Below, piece by piece: positions 7,697-16,094 of a stretch of 64,000 nt of DNA. Position 1 is the stretch's first letter, and the number at the start of each line of letters is the position of its first letter. The stretch is from Acidobacteriota bacterium (lineage in GTDB: Bacteria; Acidobacteriota; Terriglobia; Terriglobales; Acidobacteriaceae), in contig JAFDVR010000017.1 in NCBI GenBank assembly GCA_018268855.1, positions 496,001-560,000 of the forward strand, in the 5' to 3' direction. Made by a program: the position numbers and the translations under genes. The notes beneath the pieces were generated by a model that searched no databases, was not told the origin of the DNA, and saw nothing but the letters and a program-made list of their open reading frames with translations.

Positions 7697-8997
7697 GAGA
7701 GATCGAGATTGAGCATGGAGTCCACTGTCTGTGGAAGCGTGAGTGACTCATGTGCGCTCTGCAGGAAGAAGTTGCGAAGATTACTGTGATGACGTAACGC
7801 GAGATCGATTTCAGCATCGCTGCCAGCTTTATAGGCGCCGATACGCACCATATCGGCTGATCGGGAATAGGCACCGAGGATGCGACGAATTTCCAGAGCG
7901 CGTGCTTTGTGCTGATCACCTGCAACTGCGGACATAAGACGACTCAAGGAATCGAGAATATCGATGGGAGGATAGACGCCTTCACCCGCAAGCTGACGTG
8001 AGAGCACAATATGGCCATCCAGCATGGAGCGCACCGCATCCACGATGGGATCTTGCTGGTCGTCACCTTCCATAAGTACGGTGTAAAACGCAGTGATGCT
8101 TCCCTGCGCGGAGTTGCCGGCACGCTCTACAAGCTGGGCAAGCTTCGCGAAGACGGAAGGCGTGTAACCTTTGCTTGATGGTGGTTCGCCAGCAGCGAGA
8201 CCTACCTCGCGCGCAGCCATGCAGTAGCGCGTGAGCGAGTCGAGCACGAGCAGAACGTTTTTTCCCTGGTCACGGAAGTGCTCCGCAATCGCAGTTGCTG
8301 CCATAGCAGCGCGCATACGCTGCAGCGGTGTTTCATCAGAGGTAGACACGACAGTGACGGAGCGGCGCAAACCTTCTTCTCCGAGAGAATCCTCTAAAAA
8401 TTCACGCACTTCGCGGCCTCGTTCGCCTATCAATCCCACGACGGTCACATCGGCAGAGGTGTTGCGGGTCATCATGCCGATAAGAGTGCTTTTGCCCACG
8501 CCGGATCCACCGAAGATTCCAACGCGCTGACCTTGCCCTGTAGTGAGCATGCCGTCGATAGCTCGAATACCTGTACTGAGCGGAGTGCGAATGGGTGCTC
8601 GCTCCATCGGCGACGGTGGAAGTCGGTGGAGAGGCGCGCGTGCATGAGTGCGCGGTGGAGGCATGCCATCAATGGGAATACCTTCGCCATTTACGACACG
8701 TCCCAGCAACTCATCGCCGACACGTATTTTAGGTGCGTGCCCCATAGAGAGCACACGATCGCCAAAACGAATGCCACTGGCAGGTTGTAGCGGTGTAGAA
8801 AGGACGTTTGTTCCCCGAAAACCTACTATTTCCGCTAAAAAGCGGCTGCCATTGAGGCTGATGATTTCACAGCAATCACCGACAGAACAAAGCGGGCCTT
8901 CCGATTCAATGATCTGACCGGAAACCTGAACGACTCGGCCGCTCCATCGCCAGGACGGAGCAGCTTCAAGCGCTTGCATGAATGCGCCAAGTGCCAT
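7693..8997 (-). CDS. fliI: FliI, flagellar export ATPase
   Basis: Hexameric ATPase that energises and unlocks export substrates; related to F1 beta. The ATG at 8995-8997 gives 434 residues, the family length; the frame continues upstream but would run deep into fliH. The Walker A GGSGVGKS is at about 163-170, and the Walker B region VLLVLDSLTRYCMAAREVGL follows. The FliI signature GYTPSVFAKLAQLVERAG is present. It starts one base after the fliH stop. Confidence 0.96.
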   Translation of the reverse strand: MALGAFMQALEAAPSWRWSGRVVQVSGQIIESEGPLCSVGDCCEIISLNGSRFLAEIVGFRGTNVLSTPLQPASGIRFGDRVLSMGHAPKIRVGDELLGRVVNGEGIPIDGMPPPRTHARAPLHRLPPSPMERAPIRTPLSTGIRAIDGMLTTGQGQRVGIFGGSGVGKSTLIGMMTRNTSADVTVVGLIGERGREVREFLEDSLGEEGLRRSVTVVSTSDETPLQRMRAAMAATAIAEHFRDQGKNVLLVLDSLTRYCMAAREVGLAAGEPPSSKGYTPSVFAKLAQLVERAGNSAQGSITAFYTVLMEGDDQQDPIVDAVRSMLDGHIVLSRQLAGEGVYPPIDILDSLSRLMSAVAGDQHKARALEIRRILGAYSRSADMVRIGAYKAGSDAEIDLALRHHSNLRNFFLQSAHESLTLPQTVDSMLNLDLS

Positions 8998-8998
8998 G

Positions 8999-9646
8999 TT
9001 ACGCCTCTGCCATGGGCCGACGACCCAGCAAATCGAGAAAGCTGGCCTCAATTTCTGCGAGTTGAGCGCGGATGCCAAGATCGACTGTGCCAACCTTTGT
9101 TTCAAGCACGCATTCTCCCTCACGCATAGTTTCGTCTGGGCGAAGCTCTGGGGGATCGGTGGATTCTTGCAGATGTGCCTGCCATGTCTCGGCTTCTGTG
9201 GCCGGTACGCGTAATACCGCAGGACTACGGCCTGCAACATTATCCAAGGCAACACGCACTGCACCAGTTAGCAGAAGAGGGTCAATGGTGGCTTCGCGAT
9301 GCAGCACCTTCTCCGCGATAGCAAGGGAGAGCCTCACAACTTGTTGCTCGATACCTTCAAAATACCGTTTACGCTCCTGTGCAAATGATTCCAATGTGCG
9401 CACAATTCGACTGCGCACTTCGATATCCTTCTTTTCTATCTCCTGTTCGGCCTCAAAGAAAGCCTGGCGGCGGGTTTCCTCGCGAATCTGTTCTAAAACA
9501 CTCTCATTGGATATCTGAAACCCTGAAGATGGTTCCGTAAACTGTTGCACGCTCTCTGCGGATTCTTCATCAAGTGTCCTAAATTGCAACACGGCAATGT
9601 CTGTAAAATCGTTTGCGATAAGCGGCATCGCATGCTCAGTAAGCAT
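8999..9646 (-). CDS. fliH: FliH, flagellar export ATPase regulator
   Basis: Negative regulator and C-ring docking partner of the FliI ATPase. It has 215 residues. Helical, charged segments (EQIREETRRQAFFEAEQEIE) lead into the FliH domain with QQVVRLSLAIAEKVLHREAT and DPLLLTGAVRVALDNVAGRS; the C-terminal ECVLETKVGTVDLGIRAQLA matches the stator-like V-ATPase E fold. The start overlaps the end of fliG by 11 bases and the stop lies one base before fliI. Confidence 0.9.
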   Translation of the reverse strand: MLTEHAMPLIANDFTDIAVLQFRTLDEESAESVQQFTEPSSGFQISNESVLEQIREETRRQAFFEAEQEIEKKDIEVRSRIVRTLESFAQERKRYFEGIEQQVVRLSLAIAEKVLHREATIDPLLLTGAVRVALDNVAGRSPAVLRVPATEAETWQAHLQESTDPPELRPDETMREGECVLETKVGTVDLGIRAQLAEIEASFLDLLGRRPMAEA

Positions 9647-10673
9647 CGTCGGCCTCCATTTTCAGCACTACTTTTCCTTCCGTCTCGAGTTGACGTGCAA
9701 GTGCGAGCACCTCCTGCTGCGCTTGCGCGATATCCTTTCCACGCACCGGCCCCATCGCCTCCATGTCCTCCTTCAGCATGGCGACAGCGCGTGAACTCAT
9801 GCCCTGGCTGATGTGCGCGAAGAGGTTATCATCCGCGTTCTTCAGTGCGAGGCCTAAAGTTCTCTTATCGGCAGCTGAGACAATTTCACGAATGCTGGCA
9901 GGCGCAACAGTAAGCAAATCATCAAAAGTAAACATAAGGTTGCGAATACCGATGGCAAGTTTTGGTTCGTGCTGCTCAATCTGTTCCAAAATGCTACGGC
10001 TGGCGCTCTGCTCCAGCCCATTGAGCATCTCAGCAACCGCTTTAAAGCCGGAATATGATTGGCGGCCATTCTCACCAAGAGATTCAATGCGTTTGTAGAG
10101 GATCAAAGCTACTTTCTGAGCCATCTCAGGCGAGAACTGCCGCATCTCCGCAAGGCGGCGGACAGCTTCCACACGTAATTCTTCACGCAATTGCATCAGC
10201 ACGGCTGAGCCACGTTTCGCATTGAGATGCGCCAGGACTAATGCGACCGTCTGCGGGTGTTCACCATCTAGAAACTTGCTGAGCTGCGTCGGATCCATTT
10301 TCTGCAATGTAGCTAGATCACCGTGCGATCGTTCGCGCCGGCGATAAATCTGCGCCATGAGTTCTTCTGCGCGTTCTTTCCCAAAAGCTTCGGTGAGCAG
10401 ACGCTCAGCTGCTTCGGGACCGCCTTGCAGCATTACTTGCTGCGATTGAATGAGATGATAAAACTCATCCAGAACCTGCATCTGTTCTTCTGGCGGAACA
10501 TCCTGAGTACGCGATATCTCGTCAATCAACATCTGCAGTTCGGTTGATTGCAAGTTTTGAAAAAGCATGCGCGAAAGCTCATCACCGACGGTCATCACGA
10601 GAATCGCCGCTTTGCGTAATCCAGGTATGGGCTTTACCGGACCACGTGGTGTCGGGAGCGCCTGAGTTGCCAT
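9636..10673 (-). CDS. fliG: FliG, flagellar motor switch protein
   Basis: C-ring protein that contacts the stator and generates torque. The ATG at 10671-10673 gives 345 residues and shares one base with the fliF stop (TGATG). N-terminal GLRKAAILVMTVGDELSRML binds FliF. The middle domain has EHPQTVALVLAHLNAKRGSA, and the C-terminal domain has FTFDDLLTVAPASIREIVSA, with the charged torque helix near DKRTLGLALKNADDNL. The end (QQEVLALARQLETEGKVVLK) is typical. An upstream in-frame start at 10700 lies inside fliF and is unlikely. Confidence 0.96.
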   Translation of the reverse strand: MATQALPTPRGPVKPIPGLRKAAILVMTVGDELSRMLFQNLQSTELQMLIDEISRTQDVPPEEQMQVLDEFYHLIQSQQVMLQGGPEAAERLLTEAFGKERAEELMAQIYRRRERSHGDLATLQKMDPTQLSKFLDGEHPQTVALVLAHLNAKRGSAVLMQLREELRVEAVRRLAEMRQFSPEMAQKVALILYKRIESLGENGRQSYSGFKAVAEMLNGLEQSASRSILEQIEQHEPKLAIGIRNLMFTFDDLLTVAPASIREIVSAADKRTLGLALKNADDNLFAHISQGMSSRAVAMLKEDMEAMGPVRGKDIAQAQQEVLALARQLETEGKVVLKMEADDAY

Positions 10674-12322
10674 CAGTCTGCCTCCGCCGATCCAATCCAA
10701 GACTGCAGAACACGTGTGCTGTGTTGTTGTTCACTGCGAACGTGATTAGCGACACGTTCAAACATGCGTTGAGGCGTGATTGCCTGCGCAGGTGAATCCA
10801 GTTCGGGCACGGTAGCTGTCATGGAAAGTGCAGTGCCTGTACTCGATGTCCCCGTAGCTAACGAAGTGGTCACGGACTTTACCATTGGACGAAGAACAAA
10901 CAGAAACAGAAGAACTGCACAGGCCAGCATTCCAACCGTTCGGAGGAGACCGGGTTGCGAACGCAGCAGCGATCCTGCCTGGTCGGTGACGCGTTCCATC
11001 AACGCTGGTTTTGCCGCAGGCGCGTTGCTGGAGAATGCAACGTTCTGTACCACCACCGTATCGCCGCGTCGGGTATCGTAACCCACTGCGGCCTGCGCAA
11101 GTTGCTCGAGACGCCGCATCTCATCAGCCGAACGAGGCTTCCACGTGGTATTTCCCTTCCCGCTTCCATCAACCTGTTCACGATCATTCACAACAATGGC
11201 TGCGGCGATGCGTTGCACGCGGCCTGGTCCCTCTTGTGTGTGAACAAGATGACGCGAAACAGCATAGCTACTGCTTTCTTCTCGCGAGGTTTGGGACTGA
11301 CCACTGTTTGTCTGCGGATTGACTGGCAGAGGAGTCTTCTCTGCTCCTGGTGTATTGCTTTGTGTACCCACTGCGGCAGTGGCGTTGCGCGGAGATTGAT
11401 TAGCGCTTTGCTCGGTGCGTTGCACACTTACTGTCGCAGAATTCTGTGGATCGTAGACCTCATCCGTGCGCTCTTCCGTGCCCTGGTCGTAGGTGACGTT
11501 CACAGTCGCCCGCACATTGCCAGGGCCGGCAAGTGGTTCCAGCATGGCGATCAATTTGTTCTCCAGAGCTGATTCCTGATCGCGCGCTATACCGCTGGCC
11601 GTTGGGCCGTTGAGGTCTGAGCGTCCATCTGCATCTACAAGTGTGACCTGCTCAGGATGGAGATTCTCCACAGCACCGGCGATGAGACTGCGAATAGATG
11701 CAGCTTGCTCACGTGGTAAGGATGCGCGGCGGAGCTTCAGGACAACACTGGCAGTCGCGGCATGCTCTTCCGCTGTGAAGTAACTCTCTTTAGGAAGTAC
11801 AAGATGCACACGCGCACTGGCTACAGCATCAATGGTTTCAATGGTATGTTCTAGCTCGCCTTCCAAAGCACGTTGATAATTAACGCGCTCATCGAACTCT
11901 GAACCTACCCAATTGGGTTTATCGAAGAGCTCAAATCCGAGCCGTCCTGACGATGGCATTCCTTTCGTCGCAATAGCCATGCGCGCCTTATCAAGTTGCT
12001 CAGCGGGCACCTGCAAGCCACCGCCGTCTGCAGTGAGTTGATAGCTGATACCAGCTGAGCCGAGCTGCTGTTCTACCTGCTGTAGATCGCGCGAGCCCAG
12101 ACCATTGAAGAGCACACGCCAGTCCGTGCGGCTGCTCCACCACATCATCAGCGCGCTGATGCCGGCGATGATGAACAACGTTCCTATAAGCATGGTGCGC
12201 TTGCGCGGCTGCAACGCGTTCCAACGCTGGGAAACGACGTCAACGAATGCTCGCGCTTTAGGCGGCAAAGGAAGAAGTGTGCTGGGCACACGTTCGAGTG
12301 AAGTTGTGGTCTGATCTGCCAT
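10673..12322 (-). CDS. fliF: FliF, flagellar MS-ring protein
   Basis: Builds the MS ring in the inner membrane, the base of the motor. It has 549 residues. The first transmembrane helix is at about 43-62 (TMLIGTLFIIAGISALMMWW). Ring-building motifs follow: VPAEQLDKARMAIATKGMPS and the YQRALEGELEHTIETIDAVA stretch. A Ser/Thr/Asn-rich periplasmic segment leads to a second transmembrane helix at about 459-477. The C-terminal cytoplasmic tail contains the FliG-binding region (QRMFERVANHVRSEQQHSTR). It is 12 bases after fliE. Confidence 0.95.
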   Translation of the reverse strand: MADQTTTSLERVPSTLLPLPPKARAFVDVVSQRWNALQPRKRTMLIGTLFIIAGISALMMWWSSRTDWRVLFNGLGSRDLQQVEQQLGSAGISYQLTADGGGLQVPAEQLDKARMAIATKGMPSSGRLGFELFDKPNWVGSEFDERVNYQRALEGELEHTIETIDAVASARVHLVLPKESYFTAEEHAATASVVLKLRRASLPREQAASIRSLIAGAVENLHPEQVTLVDADGRSDLNGPTASGIARDQESALENKLIAMLEPLAGPGNVRATVNVTYDQGTEERTDEVYDPQNSATVSVQRTEQSANQSPRNATAAVGTQSNTPGAEKTPLPVNPQTNSGQSQTSREESSSYAVSRHLVHTQEGPGRVQRIAAAIVVNDREQVDGSGKGNTTWKPRSADEMRRLEQLAQAAVGYDTRRGDTVVVQNVAFSSNAPAAKPALMERVTDQAGSLLRSQPGLLRTVGMLACAVLLFLFVLRPMVKSVTTSLATGTSSTGTALSMTATVPELDSPAQAITPQRMFERVANHVRSEQQHSTRVLQSWIGSAEAD

Positions 12323-12334
12323 TTGTCTCGGGAG

Positions 12335-12646
12335 TTAAAACTGCATTTGCATCATCTGTTGATAAGCGGAGACGGCGCGATTGCGCACCTGCAATGCCAT
12401 TTCAAAGGCGATCTCTGCTTTTTGTGTTGCGATCATGGCCTGATGCACATCGGTACCGTCACCGCTCAGGAGCCCTGTAACGGCTCTCGTTGCATTAGCG
12501 TCCAGCGTTGCGCTCTGCTGCGCAACCGAGTGCAGCATCTCAGAAAAACTTGTGCCGCCTGCATGGGGAGTACGTGCGGCTGCAAACGTGGGTGCAGTTG
12601 CCGCAGTTGCTGAACCGATGCCGGAGATGGGGGAGATGCCGTTCAT
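12335..12646 (-). CDS. fliE: FliE, MS ring-rod junction protein
   Basis: Small exported protein that joins the MS ring to the proximal rod. It has 103 residues. The C-terminal half carries the FliE signature (AMIATQKAEIAFEMALQVRN followed by RAVSAYQQMMQMQF), and SFSEMLHSVAQQSATLDANA precedes it. GAGGAA lies upstream of the ATG. It sits between flgC and fliF, the standard order. Confidence 0.93.
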   Translation of the reverse strand: MNGISPISGIGSATAATAPTFAAARTPHAGGTSFSEMLHSVAQQSATLDANATRAVTGLLSGDGTDVHQAMIATQKAEIAFEMALQVRNRAVSAYQQMMQMQF

Positions 12647-12655
12647 GTTTCCTCA

Positions 12656-13126
12656 TTACTTCAGAATGTCGAGCGAGGCAGTGAGCATTCCTTTCTCTGC
12701 CTGTACTGCTGTCACATTTAGGCCATAGGCGCGAGTTGCACCCATTAGGTCAACCATTTCGGTGAGCGGATTAATGTCGGGATAGGTGACGTAGCCGTCC
12801 TTATCCGCATCGGGATGGCCTGGATCATAACGACGCACGACAGCGTCTTCATTGCTGACAACACCGGCGATGTTCACTCCGCCGGGCACATCCATAGAAG
12901 TGGAACCCATTGACGACATCGGTGAAAGCCGCGCGTGCAACAGAGAGTTGCTAAAGCCACTTGGGCTTGGATCACCAGAAAAAAGGACCGATTTACGCAG
13001 ATAAGGACCACCCTCTGCCGTACGTGTTGTTTCGGCATTGGCCATGTTGGTAGCAGTGACTTCCGCGCGCACTCGTTCAGCGCGTAGCGCGGAGCTGCTG
13101 ATATCCATCATTGAAAAGAGATTCAT
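12656..13126 (-). CDS. flgC: FlgC, flagellar proximal rod protein
   Basis: Rod subunit exported through the flagellar system. It has 156 residues. The N-terminal rod signature SSALRAERVRAEVTATNMAN is followed by AETTRTAEGGPYLRKSV. The C-terminal region has the FlgC motif YVTYPDINPLTEMVDLMGAT, then RAYGLNVTAVQAEKGM. It begins 3 bases after flgB and ends 9 bases before fliE. Confidence 0.95.
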   Translation of the reverse strand: MNLFSMMDISSSALRAERVRAEVTATNMANAETTRTAEGGPYLRKSVLFSGDPSPSGFSNSLLHARLSPMSSMGSTSMDVPGGVNIAGVVSNEDAVVRRYDPGHPDADKDGYVTYPDINPLTEMVDLMGATRAYGLNVTAVQAEKGMLTASLDILK

Positions 13127-13129
13127 GCG

Positions 13130-13489
13130 CTATTTTCCATCCGATCGCAGAGCGCTCATCATGCGCGAATATTCATGTTTCAACAACTCCACGCCTGTGC
13201 GGAACTCAAGTTGAGCTTTGGCCAGATTCATTGCTTCGCGATCCATCGAAACGTTGTTACCATCCGGTCGCGAAACCAGCCCGTCTACCTCACGGACATC
13301 TGCTGCTGCAGGGGCAACGTTACCGGAACGTTGCAACGCAGTTTGGAACTCGCTGCCAAAATCGAATCCGACAGTTTTGTAGCCAGGCGTATCGATATTG
13401 GCTGCGTTTTGCGCAGTCACCTTCATCTGCTGTGAGGCGAGGTCGAGATAGCGGCCAAGCGCATCAGCCATTGGCATATTCAGATCCAT
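13130..13489 (-). CDS. flgB: FlgB, flagellar proximal rod protein; first gene of the flagellar operon
   Basis: Rod subunit at the base of the axial structure. The ATG at 13487-13489 gives 119 residues and has AAGAGA just upstream. A longer frame to 13552 would start inside the sigma-54 promoter and is rejected. The N-terminal LGRYLDLASQQMKVTAQNAA and NIDTPGYKTVGFDFGSEFQ are the rod signature, and the C-terminal NLAKAQLEFRTGVELLKHEY is usual for FlgB. It is the first gene after the sigma-54 promoter, so it heads the run to flhB. Confidence 0.94.
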   Translation of the reverse strand: MDLNMPMADALGRYLDLASQQMKVTAQNAANIDTPGYKTVGFDFGSEFQTALQRSGNVAPAAADVREVDGLVSRPDGNNVSMDREAMNLAKAQLEFRTGVELLKHEYSRMMSALRSDGK

Positions 13490-13535
13490 GCTTGTCTCTT
13501 CCCTAAAGTGCGTTTGAACTTCTGCCGATAGACAA

Positions 13536-13552
13536 TGCATCTCACATGCCAA
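13536..13552 (-). promoter_or_regulatory. Sigma-54 (RpoN) promoter of the flagellar operon
   Basis: On the minus strand this reads TTGGCATGTGAGATGCA. The GG of the -24 element and the GC of the -12 element are separated by exactly ten bases, the invariant sigma-54 spacing, with TTGGCA and TGCA context close to consensus. The predicted start of transcription, about 12 bases past the GC, is near 13525, leaving a leader of about 35 bases before flgB. The gene just upstream encodes a sigma-54 activator, which supports function. Confidence 0.78.
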
Positions 13553-13556
13553 AAAG

Positions 13557-13581
13557 AAGACCGCTCTATTGGAGCGGTCTT
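13557..13581 (-). terminator. Intrinsic terminator after the sigma-54 regulator gene
   Basis: Perfect 10-bp stem (AAGACCGCTC / GAGCGGTCTT) with a 5-base loop. On the minus strand it is followed by a run rich in T (CTTTTTGG after the arm). It lies between the regulator stop (13616) and the flgB promoter, so it separates regulator transcription from the structural flagellar operon. Confidence 0.8.
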
Positions 13582-13615
13582 AACTATCCATCTGTAAGTG
13601 AATCTTAAGGTCTTC

Positions 13616-14839
13616 TCAGGATTGCCTCATACGAATCCGAATGTCCTCTGGATGGATCTCGGGTCTCTCATCGCACAGAATAGCGGCGCGGTGCACCACA
13701 TGTCCTAGCTCGCGAACGTTACCCGGCCAATGATGGCGCTGTAATATTTCAAGGGCTGCACTGCTGATGCGCTTGATCGGTGCAGTTTCGCCCATTTTTT
13801 CAAGCATATATTGGACGAGCATGGGCAGATCCTCCATGCGTTCCCGTAAAGGAGGCACTTCCACCGGAAACACTGCCAGGCGATGATAGAGATCGGTCCG
13901 GAAGCGTCCTTCGGTAGAACGTTGCTCCAGAGGCTGGTGCGTAGCCGCAACGACACGCACATCCACACGCATCACTTCGTTGTCACCAACGCGCTGCAAC
14001 TCACCACTCTCTAAAAAGCGCAACATCTTCGCCTGCAAAGGCAGGGGCATTTCTCCAATTTCATCAAGAAACAGGGTGCCACCATTGGCTGCCTCAATGC
14101 GTCCAGTTCGAGACTGCACTGCACCCGTGAAAGCGCCCCGCGTGTGGCCGAAGAGTTCCGCTTCCAGCAGAGACTCCGGTATAGCGGCGCAGTTCAATAC
14201 GGCAAATGGTCGTGAGGAGCGCTCACTCAAAAGATGAACAGCGCGCGCGACGAGTTCTTTACCTGTGCCGGTTTCTCCCTCTATGAGAACAGTAGCCGAG
14301 CGCGGTGCAACCAGTCGGACCATCCTCGCGAGCTGTCGCATTGGAGTACTTTCGCCAACGATGCCAGGTAGCAACGAGACGGGCTCCGTCGAAGCGGTAG
14401 GCTCCGTCACTGTAGCTGCAGCACGGACCATCGCGACAAACGAAGGCGGCGCCACCGGGGCACTATTCCATGCTGCACCATCAGCCACATCGGTTTCCTG
14501 AATCTCACGCAACGCGTGTAGAAGTTCATTGCGGCGTGGGCTGCGATTGGCATTCTGACCATGAGCGCCATCCAGGCTAAGAAGATCGACCTGAGGATAT
14601 AGTTGGCGCAGATGCTCGTTGAATGCAGAAACTTCCAAATCGGGCAGCCAGCTATCGACCATAACAGCCTCAGGAAGCTGTTCGTCCATAAACGCCATCG
14701 CTTCGGCGCCTCCACTGGCCTCTTGCACATGCCAACGCATACCTGTGAGCAAATTGCGCAGGCGCGAACGCATACCATTATCCGGACTAACTAAAACGAC
14801 GGAACGCGGCGTAGCGGATTGTGGAGAAGAACTCATCAT
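13616..14839 (-). CDS. Sigma-54-dependent activator lacking a DNA-binding domain (flagellar)
   Basis: AAA+ enhancer-binding-type protein that remodels RNA polymerase-sigma-54 to open promoters. It has 407 residues. Residues about 12-95 resemble a receiver domain with Asp62, but only one residue of the acidic pair (Asp20) and no clear conserved Lys are seen. The AAA+ domain is at about 157-385: Walker A GETGTGKE (188-195), the sigma-54 contact loop GAFTGA (235-240), Walker B GGTLFLDEI (253-261), and HHWPGNVRELGHVVHRAAIL near 369. It stops at DIRIRMRQS with no Fis-type helix-turn-helix, as in Helicobacter FlgR. Its start overlaps the preceding 86-residue gene (ATGA), and the flagellar sigma-54 promoter follows it. 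Confidence 0.9.
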   Translation of the reverse strand: MMSSSPQSATPRSVVLVSPDNGMRSRLRNLLTGMRWHVQEASGGAEAMAFMDEQLPEAVMVDSWLPDLEVSAFNEHLRQLYPQVDLLSLDGAHGQNANRSPRRNELLHALREIQETDVADGAAWNSAPVAPPSFVAMVRAAATVTEPTASTEPVSLLPGIVGESTPMRQLARMVRLVAPRSATVLIEGETGTGKELVARAVHLLSERSSRPFAVLNCAAIPESLLEAELFGHTRGAFTGAVQSRTGRIEAANGGTLFLDEIGEMPLPLQAKMLRFLESGELQRVGDNEVMRVDVRVVAATHQPLEQRSTEGRFRTDLYHRLAVFPVEVPPLRERMEDLPMLVQYMLEKMGETAPIKRISSAALEILQRHHWPGNVRELGHVVHRAAILCDERPEIHPEDIRIRMRQS

Positions 14840-15096
14840 AATGCTGCTCCACCTTCTTTTACATTCGTAAGCCCCCGCGCAACGGTATCGCGCAGTATCT
14901 GCACAAGACTGGCGAGACGCGTTGCTTCCGCGACCCCCGTGGTCACCGCATCACGTAATGCCTCTTCCGTCCCAAGCATGCGGCCCAATTCAAGCTGGCA
15001 AAGAATGGCCGTAACGGGTTGGCTAATGTCATGGATCTGTTCGCGCGCAGATTCCAGAACAGCTTCATAGGCACGCTCACGTCCCAACGGTTCCAT
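14836..15096 (-). CDS. DHp-only mini histidine-kinase-like protein
   Basis: An 86-residue protein from the ATG at 15094-15096; a longer frame would start inside the upstream response regulator gene. Residues 14-75 look like the dimerisation/phosphotransfer (DHp) domain of FixL-type histidine kinases. The H-box reads QIHDISQPVTAILCQLELG, with the candidate phospho-accepting His22, and a second helix (AVTTGVAEATRLASLVQILR) follows. There is no N, G1 or G2 box, so no ATP-binding domain: it cannot phosphorylate itself. It is four bases overlapped with the sigma-54 activator and 28 bases after an OmpR-type regulator. A phosphotransfer or adaptor role is inferred from this context only. Confidence 0.7.
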   Translation of the reverse strand: MEPLGRERAYEAVLESAREQIHDISQPVTAILCQLELGRMLGTEEALRDAVTTGVAEATRLASLVQILRDTVARGLTNVKEGGAAL

Positions 15097-15124
15097 CGTG
15101 TAAATCGTGGCTCCTTTGTTCTGG

Positions 15125-15871
15125 TTAGGCACAGTGCATCTCCGATCGGGACGGTATTTCTTCCTGACGAGCCACGCGTTTCTTTTCGCGAAGGCGATAT
15201 CCCTCACCTCGCACTGTCTCAATTAAGGAAGCCTGGTTGGAAGCGTCTGTAACGGCTTCAGCGAGTTTGCGCCGAAGATAATTGATATAAACATCAACTA
15301 CATTCGTTCCCGCATCTGGTGACATGGACCAGACCTCGCGCAGAAGTTCGGGGCGGCTAACGACTCGGCCGCGATGGAGAAGAAGGTATTCGAGGAGAGC
15401 GAATTCTTTCACTGTTAGATCCAGGGATCGGCCGCCACGCATTGCCTTACGCTGAACGCGATTCAACTCCAGATCGTAATGATTTAATAGGACGTTATTG
15501 TTGTTTTCGGACATACGCCGACGGCGTAAGGCACGGCAACGAGCGGTGAGTTCATGAAAACTAAAAGGCTTCAGGAGGCAATCGTCTGCTCCACTATTTA
15601 ACGAAGCTAAGCGATCTTCCAGCCCGCTACGTCCAGTAAGCACCAATACTGACATATCGCGATGCTCAGCACGGAGCTTGTTGAGGACCTCTAATCCATC
15701 ACGACGTGGCAGGCCAAGATCGAGCACCATAATATCCGGCTGGAACTCATCTGCGTGCTGCAGCGCTGCTTCTCCGTCACTAACCCAGTCCACTTCATAG
15801 CCTTCGAGTTTTAGACCTTTCTTTAGAAACAAACCGAGCGCCTGATCATCTTCCACTACGAGAACCCGCAT
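15125..15871 (-). CDS. OmpR/PhoB-type response regulator
   Basis: Two-domain transcription factor of 248 residues. The receiver domain (1-118) has Glu7/Asp8/Asp9, the phosphorylatable Asp51 in VLDLGLP, Thr79 and Lys101 in LLKPF, so it looks functional. The winged-helix DNA-binding domain (about 130-230) carries LTVKEFALLEYLLLHRGRVV and VVDVYINYLRRKLAE, ending with LIETVRGEGYRLREKK. It has a C-terminal tail of about 17 residues. It is divergent from lexA and heads the regulator group that leads to the sigma-54 activator. No partner sensor kinase with an ATPase domain is in the window. Confidence 0.92.
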   Translation of the reverse strand: MRVLVVEDDQALGLFLKKGLKLEGYEVDWVSDGEAALQHADEFQPDIMVLDLGLPRRDGLEVLNKLRAEHRDMSVLVLTGRSGLEDRLASLNSGADDCLLKPFSFHELTARCRALRRRRMSENNNNVLLNHYDLELNRVQRKAMRGGRSLDLTVKEFALLEYLLLHRGRVVSRPELLREVWSMSPDAGTNVVDVYINYLRRKLAEAVTDASNQASLIETVRGEGYRLREKKRVARQEEIPSRSEMHCA

Positions 15872-16094
15872 TCATACCTCTCAACTTGAGCAAGGGGTTA
15901 CGACCTGAAATGGTTACTGTCTACACCTCTATGGGTGCTTCTTTTGTATTTTGAAGCATTACTAGTTTCCGAAAGACCCAATAGTAATCTATTTCTAATA
16001 TGTTGTTCCGATTTGGAACTAAGAAGGAATCAAATTAGCCACCTCATTCATATTTTAGCTTGCAATTCGCCTTTTATTCGCTAACAATACAATC
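15872..16094. promoter_or_regulatory. Divergent regulatory region between the response regulator and lexA
   Basis: 223 bases holding both promoters. Seen here: an inverted repeat ATTACTA (15958-15964) / TAGTAAT (15982-15988); the palindrome GTTCC-N5-GGAAC (16005-16019); and a possible lexA promoter TTGCAA (16060-16065), 16-base spacer, TAACAA (16082-16087). No Shine-Dalgarno is seen before the lexA ATG at 16095, and the predicted transcript start would fall on or next to it, so lexA mRNA may be leaderless. Confidence 0.4.
16005..16019. promoter_or_regulatory. Palindrome upstream of lexA, candidate LexA operator
   Basis: GTTCC-GATTT-GGAAC, perfect five-base arms, 76 bases before the lexA start. 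LexA genes are normally self-repressed, so an operator is expected in this region. The sequence differs from the enterobacterial CTGT-N8-ACAG box and resembles the GTTC/GAAC-type boxes used in several other phyla. A second copy was not found near uvrB, so the assignment is tentative. Confidence 0.4.
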
